Below are positions 35,319 to 42,555 of a stretch of DNA of 49,510 nucleotides, one piece after another; position 1 is the stretch's first letter; each line of letters starts with the position of its first letter. A program made the position numbers and the translations under genes. The notes under the pieces were generated by a model. It was not told the DNA's origin. It did not search any database and saw nothing but the letters and a program-made list of their open reading frames with translations. The DNA is from an uncultured Roseburia sp. (GTDB taxonomy: Bacteria > Bacillota > Clostridia > Lachnospirales > Lachnospiraceae), in NCBI GenBank assembly GCA_934309475.1, contig CAKRDK010000018.1, positions 1 through 49,510 of the forward strand, given 5' to 3'.

Positions 35319-35672
35319 ATGAACGCAAGTGAAATTATCAAAAGCATTGAAGCAGAACAGTTAAAAGCTGAAGTACCTGAATTTAACGTAGGTGATACTG
35401 TAAAAGTTCATGGTAAAATTAAAGAAGGAAACCGTGAAAGAATTCAGGTTTTCGAAGGTGTTGTAATTAAGAGACAGGGCGGAAGCAACCGTGAGACATT
35501 TACAGTTAGAAAGATTTCTAACGGTGTTGGTGTTGAGAAAACCTGGCCATTACATTCTCCAAACGTTGAAAAAGTAGAAGTTGTTCGTCAGGGTAAAGTA
35601 AGACGTGCTAAATTATACTACTTAAGAGACCGTGTTGGTAAGAAAGCAAAAGTAAAAGAATTAGTAAAATAA
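35319..35672 (+). CDS. rplS: 50S ribosomal protein L19
   Basis: The 117-residue protein at the subunit interface carries the family sequence [34 protein letters not shown] and [20 protein letters not shown]. The ATG at 35319 follows AGGAGGTCACAAA. A longer frame from 35262 would cover the leader and is rejected. Codon use is strongly biased, as for other highly expressed genes. Confidence 0.97.
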   Translation: MNASEIIKSIEAEQLKAEVPEFNVGDTVKVHGKIKEGNRERIQVFEGVVIKRQGGSNRETFTVRKISNGVGVEKTWPLHSPNVEKVEVVRQGKVRRAKLYYLRDRVGKKAKVKELVK

Positions 35673-35683
35673 GTAACACCGGG

Positions 35684-35716
35684 AAAGGACAGGTACGAAG
35701 GTACATTGTCCTTTTT
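35684..35716 (+). terminator. Terminator after rplS
   Basis: AAAGGACA and GTAC pair with GTAC and TGTCCTTT around GAAG, with a small bulge, followed by a T-run. Confidence 0.88.
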
Positions 35717-35718
35717 CT

Positions 35719-35750
35719 TATGTAATAGGAAATTTTGTTCCTATTACATA
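35719..35750. repeat. 13-bp perfect inverted repeat after rplS
   Basis: TATGTAATAGGAA and TTCCTATTACATA are perfectly complementary around ATTTTG. It directly follows the terminator T-run and precedes the lepB promoter by about 60 bases. It has no T-run of its own on the + strand. Confidence 0.85.
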
Positions 35751-35812
35751 AAAATGCTTCGCAGGATTCTTTTTTATTTTAGATGCTTTCACTGGAAAAA
35801 GCGGACACAGTT

Positions 35813-35821
35813 TGTTACAAT
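35813..35821 (+). promoter_or_regulatory. Extended -10 promoter of the first lepB
   Basis: TGTTACAAT is an extended -10 with only a weak CTGGAA 18 bases upstream. It lies 36 bases before the lepB start. Confidence 0.5.
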
Positions 35822-35857
35822 GGTAATGTTGAAGATACGTGAAGAAGGAGAAAAGCG

Positions 35858-36439
35858 GTGTATAGACGTAGAAGCGGACTTAATTTTGGAAGACAGAAGA
35901 AGAAGGTAAATGTTCCACTGCTGAAAGAAGCGGCAGTATGGACGGCAGAGATTCTGATTGTAATGCTGATTGCGGTCACAATGGTGTATTTCGGTGGAAT
36001 GAGGACAAGCGTAGTTGGACAGTCCATGTCAGAGACGTTAAACAATGGTGATGAGGTGTTGGTCAACCGCTTTACCTATATCCTGACAGACCCGAAACCG
36101 AACGACATTATCGTTTTTTTGCCGAACGGGAATGAGAAGTCTCATTATTATGTGAAGCGTGTCATTGCGGTGCCGGGAGATACGATTCTGATTCAGAATG
36201 GCGAGGTCTATGTAAATGGCGAGCCTTTTACGGAGGAGGTCGATGTGTCTGCGATGGAAGATGCGGGGCTGGCAGCGGAAGAAATGACACTGGGAAATGA
36301 TGAGTATTTCGTGTTGGGTGATAACCGCAATAACAGTGAGGACAGCCGTTACGCTAATATTGGAAATATCAAAAAAGAATACATTATCGGAAAAGCATGG
36401 TTCAGGATTACATCCTGGAGCAATTTCGGATTTTTATAA
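35858..36439 (+). CDS. lepB: Signal peptidase I (first copy, atypical SMSETL motif)
   Basis: This type I signal peptidase removes signal peptides at the outer membrane face. The 193-residue protein has one membrane helix (about 30-48) and the catalytic Ser in VVGQSMSETLNNGDEVLVNR. The usual SMxPTL Pro is replaced by Glu. The catalytic Lys is in YYVKRVIAVPGDTI, and GDNRNNSEDSR is the family box. It starts with GTG at 35858 after AAGGAGAAAAGC. A second signal peptidase lies 0.9 kb downstream beyond rbgA, so the two may have different substrates. Confidence 0.92.
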   Translation: MYRRRSGLNFGRQKKKVNVPLLKEAAVWTAEILIVMLIAVTMVYFGGMRTSVVGQSMSETLNNGDEVLVNRFTYILTDPKPNDIIVFLPNGNEKSHYYVKRVIAVPGDTILIQNGEVYVNGEPFTEEVDVSAMEDAGLAAEEMTLGNDEYFVLGDNRNNSEDSRYANIGNIKKEYIIGKAWFRITSWSNFGFL

Positions 36440-36451
36440 AAGGAGAGAACA

Positions 36452-37303
36452 ATGCAGTTTCAGTGGTACCCTGGGCATATGACAAAGGCAAAACGTCAGA
36501 TGCAGGAAGATATAAAATTAATTGATTTGGTGATAGAACTGGTGGATGCGAGAATTCCTTTGAGCAGCCGCAACCCGGATATTGACGAACTTGGAAAGAA
36601 TAAGTATCGCTTGATTTTGATGAACAAATCGGATTTGTCCGATGAGCGCCGTAACCGGGAGTGGACGGAGTTTTTTCAGAAAAAGGGATATTTCGTGGTC
36701 TGTCTTGATTCGCGGAATAAAAATGGCATGAAGGCAGTAAATCAGGTCATTCAGGAAGCGTGTAAGGAAAAATTTGAGAGAGACCGCAAGCGCGGCATTT
36801 TAAACCGTCCGGTGCGTGCTATGGTAGTTGGAATACCAAACGTAGGTAAATCTACATTTATCAATACATTTGCGGGAAAAGCATGTGCGAAAACCGGGAA
36901 CAAGCCGGGTGTGACGAAAGGAAAACAGTGGATTCGCCTGAATAAGAGCGTGGAATTGTTAGATACGCCGGGAATCCTCTGGCCGAAATTCGAGGACCAG
37001 ATGGTCGGACTCCGTCTTGCGTTAATCGGTGCCATTAAGGATGAAATTTTAAATATCGATGAGCTTGCCTTAGAACTGGTCTCTATTTTGCACGAATATT
37101 ATCCGGGTATTTTGACACAGCGCTATCAGGTGGACGAGAGTCAGGAGCTGCCTGAGATTTTAAAAGAGATTGCGAAGAACAGGAATTGCATTTCGAAGGG
37201 AAATGAATTAGATTACAGTAAGGCGGCAGCATTATTGATTGAAGAATTCCGAAGTGGCAAGCTTGGAAAGATTACAATTGAATTTCCAAAGGAAGAGGCA
37301 TAA
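36452..37303 (+). CDS. rbgA: Ribosome biogenesis GTPase RbgA (YlqF)
   Basis: This circularly permuted GTPase is needed for late 50S assembly. The 283-residue protein starts MQFQWYPGHMTKAKRQM (family hallmark). The motif order is G4 LILMNKSDL, G1 GIPNVGKSTFIN, G2-like GVTKGKQW and G3 LLDTPGILWPKF, then a C-terminal ANTAR-like helical domain. The start follows AAAGGAGAGAAC. The position between signal peptidase and rnhB genes matches B. subtilis. Confidence 0.96.
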   Translation: MQFQWYPGHMTKAKRQMQEDIKLIDLVIELVDARIPLSSRNPDIDELGKNKYRLILMNKSDLSDERRNREWTEFFQKKGYFVVCLDSRNKNGMKAVNQVIQEACKEKFERDRKRGILNRPVRAMVVGIPNVGKSTFINTFAGKACAKTGNKPGVTKGKQWIRLNKSVELLDTPGILWPKFEDQMVGLRLALIGAIKDEILNIDELALELVSILHEYYPGILTQRYQVDESQELPEILKEIAKNRNCISKGNELDYSKAAALLIEEFRSGKLGKITIEFPKEEA

Positions 37304-37311
37304 AAGAGAAG

Positions 37312-37857
37312 ATGGATTTTTCATGGAAGGATTTTTGGCATCTGGTACTGTATTTAGCCGTGGTGGCAGGACTGACTTATTTTGTCATACATTACGTGGG
37401 ACAGAGAACGGTGGTGGACGGCTCATCTATGGAGCCGACGCTCTCGGACGGAGACCAGTTGATTGTAGATAAAGTGTCTTACTGTTTCCGGGAACCGGAG
37501 CGGTTTGACATTATTGTATTTCCCTATCAGTATGAGGAAGATACCTATTTTATCAAACGGATTATCGGGCTTCCGGGAGAGACCGTCCGCATTGATGAGA
37601 AGGGAACAATCTACATTGATGGCGAGGAACTGGTGGAATCCTACGGCAGGGAAGTGATAAAAAATGCCGGTTTGGCGGCGACAGAGCAGACGTTAGGAGA
37701 CGACGAGTATTTTGTGCTCGGAGACAACCGGAATAACAGTACAGACAGCCGGTCAGAAGAGGTAGGACTGATTCACAGAGCGGACATTGTCGGAAGGGCA
37801 TGGGTAAGGATTTATCCGTTCGATAAGATAGGAAGCCTGATGCCGGCAGCGTCATAA
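37312..37857 (+). CDS. lepB: Signal peptidase I (second copy, canonical)
   Basis: The 181-residue protein has one membrane helix (about 10-30) and canonical catalytic motifs: Ser in VDGSSMEPTLSDGDQLIVD, Lys in YFIKRIIGLPGETV, and VLGDNRNNSTDSR. It begins nine bases after rbgA. It shares the DAGLAA/NAGLAATEQTLG-type insert and DNRNNS box with the first copy, suggesting old tandem duplication around rbgA followed by divergence. Confidence 0.94.
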   Translation: MDFSWKDFWHLVLYLAVVAGLTYFVIHYVGQRTVVDGSSMEPTLSDGDQLIVDKVSYCFREPERFDIIVFPYQYEEDTYFIKRIIGLPGETVRIDEKGTIYIDGEELVESYGREVIKNAGLAATEQTLGDDEYFVLGDNRNNSTDSRSEEVGLIHRADIVGRAWVRIYPFDKIGSLMPAAS

Positions 37858-37891
37858 GAAGACAAAAGAAAGATGAGGTCAGGTGAGAGAC

Positions 37892-38653
37892 GTGGAGACA
37901 AAAAAGATTGGTGAGATGAAAGAAGAATTAAAGGCGGCAACAGATGAAATGCTGCCTTCTTTTATTGCAAGCTATGAGATGGACGAGAGAAGCGGTGTCA
38001 AAAAGCTTGTCGAACAGGCACAGAAGCGATACGACAAACTACAAAAAGAGTTAGAAAGAATTGAATCTATCCGCAAATTTGAAAAAGAATATGAGTCTTA
38101 CGGTTATATCTGCGGTATCGATGAAGTAGGAAGAGGACCGCTGGCAGGACCTGTCGTGGCAGGTGCAGTGATTCTGCCAAAAGACTGTAAGATTCTTTAT
38201 ATCAACGATTCGAAAAAACTTTCCGCAGCCAAAAGAGAAGAACTCTACGATATTATTATGAAAGAAGCGGTGGCAGTCGGCATTGGAATGGCAAGTCCGA
38301 AGCGCATTGATGAGATTAATATTTTGCAGGCGACATACGAGGCGATGCGGGAAGCTATAAGCAAATTAAGAGTACAACCCGATATATTATTAAATGATGC
38401 GGTGACGATTCCAAAAGTAGACATCAGACAGGTGCCAATTATCAAGGGAGATGCCAAAAGTATTTCCATCGGTGCAGCAAGTATTGTGGCGAAAGTGACA
38501 AGAGATCGTCTGATGGTGGAATACGATAAATATCTGCCGGAATATGGATTTGCCTCTAACAAGGGCTATGGCTCGGCAGAACATATCGAAGCTTTGAAAA
38601 AATTTGGACCGTCTCCGATTCACAGAGCAAGTTTTATTAAGAATTTCGTGTAA
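37892..38653 (+). CDS. rnhB: Ribonuclease HII
   Basis: It cleaves RNA in RNA-DNA hybrids and single ribonucleotides in DNA. The 253-residue protein has an N-terminal helical extension of about 70 residues, as in B. subtilis RnhB, then the catalytic core: CGIDEVGRGPLAGPVVAGAVIL, DSKKLSAAKREELY, and KGDAKSISIGAASIVAKVTRD, ending GYGSAEH...GPSPIHRASF. The GTG at 37892 is placed five bases after AGGTGAG. The in-frame GTG at 37883 sits inside that site, though an upstream GAGG makes it possible too. Confidence 0.94.
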   Translation: METKKIGEMKEELKAATDEMLPSFIASYEMDERSGVKKLVEQAQKRYDKLQKELERIESIRKFEKEYESYGYICGIDEVGRGPLAGPVVAGAVILPKDCKILYINDSKKLSAAKREELYDIIMKEAVAVGIGMASPKRIDEINILQATYEAMREAISKLRVQPDILLNDAVTIPKVDIRQVPIIKGDAKSISIGAASIVAKVTRDRLMVEYDKYLPEYGFASNKGYGSAEHIEALKKFGPSPIHRASFIKNFV

Positions 38654-38692
38654 GAGAGAATTCGAAACAGTGTAGAAGGAGTGAAGGCGCAG

Positions 38693-40537
38693 ATGCAGAT
38701 TTCAGACATGCTTGGGGAATACAATCGAAATATTGCGACGAGCACGGATAACCTGAACGGAGTCAAGGGCGTACAGCAGTTAGTGTCGAGTTTAAAGGGA
38801 CTTCCGGTTGGAAATATTTTTGAGGGAACCGTCAATTCCATCAAGAATGGGCAGGTTACACTTGGACTCAGCAATGGGCAGGTGATAACGGCTAGAATGG
38901 ATGGAAAGCTTGCATTGAGTGCCGGTCAGTCCATGTTTTTCCAGGTGAAATCAAATGATGGAGTTCAAATTGCAATCCGCCCATATACAGGTCTTGGAAA
39001 TGCGGGAAACCCGACGCTTGTCACGGCTTTGACAGCTGCCGGACTGCCGGTCAATGAAAAAAATCTCGTCATGGTCAATACAATGATGGAAGAACAGATG
39101 TCCATTGATAAAAATAGTTTAAATGAGATGGTAAAAACGATTTTAAGCAATGAGAACGTGGATGTAAAGACGGCGGTTCAGATGACAAAAGCCGGACTTC
39201 CGGTAAGCGAGAGCATGGCAGCACAGTTTGAAAATTATAAGGCAGACGGGCATGCAATTGTGAGAGAACTTGGAACTTTGATAGAGGAATTGCCGGATTT
39301 GCTGAAAACTAACGATTTTTCCGCCAGACAGCTCATGAATTTAAACCATGTGCTAATCGGGGGAGACGAGTACGTTCTAAATCCGGAAAATGGTACAGAA
39401 AATCTGGCAGAGACACCGGAAGCAGCAACAGGGCAGCAGACAGCAGGTTTAGAGCAGCAGGCAGCAGTGGAAGGCGGGCAGCAGGCAGTTACAGCCGGAC
39501 AGCCGGAAGGAACAGGACAACAGGCGGCAGTTACAGCCGGACAGCCGGAAACGGCACAGTCTTTTACACAGACAGCAGTGGAGGGAGAACAGCCGGAAGT
39601 TGTCATGGGAGAACAGGGAGCAAAGTATCCGGAAGGAACAGTCGGAAGTCTGTTAAATAATTCACAGGCAGAAGAGCTGACAAAGCAGCTTAGCCAGATA
39701 CCGGAGCTTGCGGTAAACGGTAATCTGTTTTCGCAGGAGACGGACGGAGACGAGATTGTGGAGCACCTTAATCTGAAAATGCCGGTGTCGGATTTTTTAC
39801 AGGAAGTAGACGCTACCTTGCAAAAAGCGGTAGAAAATGGCACACTCGGCAATAAAAATTTAATCGGTGACACTGCGTTTCTTGGCAGCCTAAAGAACCT
39901 TCTAGGTGGAAAAGAGTATAAGACGTTATTAAAGGGCGGTTTAGAGCAGCAGTGGCTCTTAAAACCGCAGGATTTACAGGAACAGCACAAGGTAGAAGAA
40001 CTGTACGAGAAGCTGAATGAGCAGATGGAGAGGCTTCAGAGTACAATGAAGGAACTCGGTCTGAACAAGGCGTCCGTCATGAATACAATTACGGATGTGC
40101 GTAATAATATGGAGTTCATGAATCAGTTAAACCAGATGTATACTTACGTTCAGATTCCGCTTAAAATGGCAGGACAGCAGGCGAATGCAGATTTGTATGT
40201 CTATACCAACAAAAAGAGGATGAGTGATCCGGAGGGAGAGCTGACGGCATTTTTACATCTTGATTTAAAAAATCTCGGGGAGACAGATGTCTCCGTTAAG
40301 ATGCATCCGGCAACAAAGCGGGTTAAGACGAATTTTTATCTGAAAGATGATGCGGCATATGACCTCATTGAGCGTAATCTTCCGGTATTAGAATATCGCT
40401 TGAAGAAAAAGGGCTATCAGTGTGAGGTTGCTGTCACAAATGAGGGCAAAAGCGTAAATTTTGTGGAAGATTTTCTGGAAAAAGACCACAGAACAGCAGG
40501 TACGGTGCACCGCTATTCATTTGATGTGCGTGCATAA
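38693..40537 (+). CDS. FliK-like (YlqG-position) protein
   Basis: The 614-residue hydrophilic protein has no signal peptide. Residues about 1-230 are helical and Asn/Gln/Lys-rich. A linker (about 245-320) is low-complexity Gln/Ala/Gly/Glu. The C-terminal about 120 residues (VQIPLKMAGQQANADLYVYTNKK, LHLDLKNLGETDVSVKMH, NFYLKDDAAYDLIERNLPVLEYRLKKKGYQ) resemble the FliK hook-length-control C-terminal domain. The order rnhB, this gene, FlhB-like matches B. subtilis rnhB-ylqG-ylqH. The ATG at 38693 follows GAAGG; the GTG at 38681 overlaps the AAGGAG. A true hook role is uncertain because no flagellar structural genes adjoin. Confidence 0.75.
   Translation: MQISDMLGEYNRNIATSTDNLNGVKGVQQLVSSLKGLPVGNIFEGTVNSIKNGQVTLGLSNGQVITARMDGKLALSAGQSMFFQVKSNDGVQIAIRPYTGLGNAGNPTLVTALTAAGLPVNEKNLVMVNTMMEEQMSIDKNSLNEMVKTILSNENVDVKTAVQMTKAGLPVSESMAAQFENYKADGHAIVRELGTLIEELPDLLKTNDFSARQLMNLNHVLIGGDEYVLNPENGTENLAETPEAATGQQTAGLEQQAAVEGGQQAVTAGQPEGTGQQAAVTAGQPETAQSFTQTAVEGEQPEVVMGEQGAKYPEGTVGSLLNNSQAEELTKQLSQIPELAVNGNLFSQETDGDEIVEHLNLKMPVSDFLQEVDATLQKAVENGTLGNKNLIGDTAFLGSLKNLLGGKEYKTLLKGGLEQQWLLKPQDLQEQHKVEELYEKLNEQMERLQSTMKELGLNKASVMNTITDVRNNMEFMNQLNQMYTYVQIPLKMAGQQANADLYVYTNKKRMSDPEGELTAFLHLDLKNLGETDVSVKMHPATKRVKTNFYLKDDAAYDLIERNLPVLEYRLKKKGYQCEVAVTNEGKSVNFVEDFLEKDHRTAGTVHRYSFDVRA
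39484..39550 (+). repeat. In-frame 25-bp direct repeat in the linker
   Basis: GGCAGTTACAGCCGGACAGC plus GGAA occurs at 39484-39508 and again at 39526-39550 without a mismatch. The period is 42 bases (14 codons). It encodes AVTAGQPE twice in the low-complexity linker of the FliK-like protein. Confidence 0.88.
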
Positions 40538-40548
40538 GGGGTGACGTT

Positions 40549-40875
40549 ATGGAAGAAAAAAAGTCATTTAAGCCGTTCCAGTTTGAAAAAATGGAACAGG
40601 AGCGGGGAAAAACAAAAACAGCAGTCGCGCTTTCCTATGAGCCGGGCGACCGCGCACCAAAGATTTTAGCGGCGGGCAAGGGGGAGCTCGCTGAGAAAAT
40701 TATCGAAAAGGCGCAGGAGAGCGATGTCCCGTTTTATCAGGACGGAAAGCTGGCTGAGACACTTGCCAAGCTAGAAATCGGCGATACGATTCCGCCGGAA
40801 TTGTACGAGGTTGTGGCGGAAATTCTTGTCTTTGTGGACGACATGGACAGAATGAAAGGAAAACTTGGCATGTAA
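40549..40875 (+). CDS. FlhB C-terminal-domain-like protein (YlqH)
   Basis: The 108-residue cytosolic protein resembles the cytoplasmic substrate-specificity domain of FlhB/EscU (AVALSYEPGDRAPKILAAGKGELAEKIIEKAQESDVPFYQDGKLAETL, then IPPELYEVVAEILVFV). It lacks membrane helices and the autocleavage NPTH sequence. It is encoded 11 bases after the FliK-like gene. In true flagellar export FliK acts on FlhB, so the pair may be a retained or repurposed switch. The actual function is unknown. Confidence 0.85.
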   Translation: MEEKKSFKPFQFEKMEQERGKTKTAVALSYEPGDRAPKILAAGKGELAEKIIEKAQESDVPFYQDGKLAETLAKLEIGDTIPPELYEVVAEILVFVDDMDRMKGKLGM

Positions 40876-40887
40876 AAGGGGGAAGAC

Positions 40888-41241
40888 ATGAATCAGAGGG
40901 AAGTGGGGACGTCTTACGAGCAGAAGGCGGGCGTCTTTTTGACGAAGAAGGGGTATCAGGTATTAGAATATAATTACAGATGCAGAATTGGAGAAATAGA
41001 TATTATTGCAAAGGACGGAGCATATCTTGTCTTTGTGGAAGTAAAATATCGGAAAAATGCAAAGAAGGGATACCCCATTGAGGCAGTAGGACTTAGAAAA
41101 CAACAGAAAATCTCAATGGTGGCATCCTATTATTGTATGCAAAAAGGCATGTGGGATACGGTGCCATGCCGTTTTGACGTTGTTGCAATATTAGGGGAAG
41201 AAATCACACTTTTGCAGAATGCATTTGAATATCAGCAGTAG
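40888..41241 (+). CDS. yraN: YraN/UPF0102 family nuclease-like protein
   Basis: The 117-residue protein has the restriction-endonuclease-like fold signature: GTSYEQKAGVFLTKKGYQVLEYNYRCRIGEIDIIAKDGAYLVFVEVKYR, with the E-x-D...EVK catalytic pattern. The function is not established. It usually follows rnhB in Firmicutes, as here through two intervening genes. The start has AAAGGGGGAAG upstream. Confidence 0.92.
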   Translation: MNQREVGTSYEQKAGVFLTKKGYQVLEYNYRCRIGEIDIIAKDGAYLVFVEVKYRKNAKKGYPIEAVGLRKQQKISMVASYYCMQKGMWDTVPCRFDVVAILGEEITLLQNAFEYQQ

Positions 41242-41253
41242 GCGGAGGAAACT

Positions 41254-42105
41254 ATGATTTGGAAAAATAACGAGACGATATTAGAGGAAAAGCAGAGAGA
41301 GGGCGTAACGCTTTTAGAGTATCCGCTTTTGAACCGGACCGGCGTGGTGCGGCACTGTTTTACAACGCGGGATGGCGGAGTCAGTGAGGGAATTTTTTCC
41401 ACTATGAATTTAAGTTATACACGTGGAGACAAAAAAGAGGCGGTGGACGAGAATTACAGGAGACTTGCAAAAGCATTGCAGGTAAGCTGTGATGATTTTG
41501 TGCTAAGCGACCAGACGCACACGACAAATGTCAGGAGAGTGACACGTGCGGATGCCGGCAAAGGATTGATGCGCGAGAGGGACTACCATGACGTTGATGG
41601 GCTTATTACAAACGAACCGGGGTTAGTCCTGTCTACTTTTTATGCGGACTGCGTGCCGCTTTATTTTGTAGACCCGGTCAGACGTGCCATCGGTCTTTCC
41701 CATTCGGGGTGGCGTGGAACGGTTGCAAGGATGGGAAAGGTTACGATAGAGGCAATGACAAAAGAATTTGGAACCAACCCGGACGATTTAGTCTGTGCCA
41801 TCGGTCCGTCAATCTGTCAGGACTGCTATGAGGTAAGTGCGGATGTTGCGGAACAATTTCAAAAAGAATTTCCGGGAAAAGAGAAAGAAATTTTAAGAGA
41901 GAAAGCGAATGGGAAATACCAGCTTGATTTGTGGCGTGCTAATCAGATAATCCTGATGGAAGCCGGAGTCCGCGTAGAAAAGATAGCGGTGACGAATCTA
42001 TGTACCTGCTGTAATCCCAACAGACTTTTTTCGCACCGGGCGAGCCAGGGCAAAAGAGGGAACCTCGGAGCATTTCTGTATCTTACGGAAACTTCGCACC
42101 GTTAA
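41254..42105 (+). CDS. pgeF: PgeF/YfiH family (laccase-domain) protein, C-terminus rewritten by an insertion
   Basis: The 283-residue cytosolic protein belongs to a family that includes the peptidoglycan editing factor and proteins with purine-nucleoside-processing or oxidase activity in vitro. The metal-site motifs are LSDQTHTTNV, FYADCVPLYF and GLSHSGWRGTV, with CTCCNPNRLFSHRAS near the end. The last seven codons and stop (encoding T-E-T-S-H-R after LGAFLYL) run into the left arm of the foldback element. Removing the element and one 7-base repeat gives LGAFLYL-T-T-stop. Function is probably unaffected because only the extreme tail changes. It follows yraN by 12 bases. Confidence 0.92.
   Translation: MIWKNNETILEEKQREGVTLLEYPLLNRTGVVRHCFTTRDGGVSEGIFSTMNLSYTRGDKKEAVDENYRRLAKALQVSCDDFVLSDQTHTTNVRRVTRADAGKGLMRERDYHDVDGLITNEPGLVLSTFYADCVPLYFVDPVRRAIGLSHSGWRGTVARMGKVTIEAMTKEFGTNPDDLVCAIGPSICQDCYEVSADVAEQFQKEFPGKEKEILREKANGKYQLDLWRANQIILMEAGVRVEKIAVTNLCTCCNPNRLFSHRASQGKRGNLGAFLYLTETSHR
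42080..42086. repeat. Left 7-bp direct repeat (candidate target-site duplication)
   Basis: ATCTTAC, within the last codons of pgeF, abuts the left arm. The same seven bases abut the right arm at 42477-42483. Confidence 0.75.
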
Positions 42106-42476
42106 TTTTGTAGAAAGCCGCCTGGAGCCAGGGCATGCGTATTTCAGCAGAGAGACTCTTTGTAAATTGTGTCAATTTGTCAGGTGTCAATTTTCGGCTC
42201 AAGGTTTGTGTACATTCGCCAGATGCACATTTTCAATGTGGCGTCCGTCTGTGCCACACGCTCGCACGGTTCCCGCACGGTTCGTCACAGATTGAGTGTG
42301 TGCCACAGGCGCACACCACGTTGCAAGTGTGCAACTGTCGAATGAACAAAAACAATGACAGGAGCCGAAAATCGACACCTGACAAATCAGCAATTTATAA
42401 CGAGTTTTGCTGTTCAAATACGCATGCCCTGTCTCCAGGCGGCTTTGTCCATAAATGAACGGTGCGAAGTTTCCGC
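42087..42476. mobile_element. Foldback (MITE-like) element of about 390 bp
   Basis: Nearly the whole stretch is self-complementary. The arms are about 180 bases each, with a 30-base centre. Paired blocks, with exact complementarity counted by eye, are 42086-42103 with 42458-42475 (18/18), 42114-42144 with 42416-42446 (30/31), 42175-42200 with 42362-42387 (25/26), 42213-42229 with 42328-42344 (15/17), and 42249-42263 with 42294-42308 (13/15). The centre carries a tandem CGCACGGTTC (42263-42272 and 42274-42283). It is flanked by ATCTTAC on both sides and codes for no plausible protein. This is the only large non-coding stretch of the window (42106-42555). Mobility would require a transposase in trans. 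Confidence 0.85.
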
Positions 42477-42483
42477 ATCTTAC
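42477..42483. repeat. Right 7-bp direct repeat (candidate target-site duplication)
   Basis: ATCTTAC lies immediately outside the right arm. Joining sequence 5' of the left copy to this copy recreates a continuous pgeF reading frame ending ACA ACT TAA. Confidence 0.75.
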
Positions 42484-42515
42484 AACTTAAACTAGAATTC
42501 TAAAGGCGAAAGCGT

Positions 42516-42521
42516 TATACT
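42516..42521 (+). promoter_or_regulatory. -10 element of the M42 peptidase gene
   Basis: TATACT lies 34 bases before the start of the peptidase gene. No good -35 is visible, and the element's right end lies only about 30 bases upstream. Confidence 0.4.
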
Positions 42522-42555
42522 AGAACAAGAAGACAAAAAAGGAAGGTAGACACAA

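Noticed and set aside
42135..42458. A 107-codon open frame across the foldback element, and a 72-codon frame on the opposite strand
   Set aside because: Both run through the palindrome, so each arm is read twice as complementary sequence. The encoded residues look random and no ribosome binding site is present.
42086..42475. The foldback as an integron attC site, CRISPR array or intrinsic terminator
   Set aside because: It is too long and lacks attC core sites. There are no regularly spaced direct repeats, and no T-run follows the right arm.
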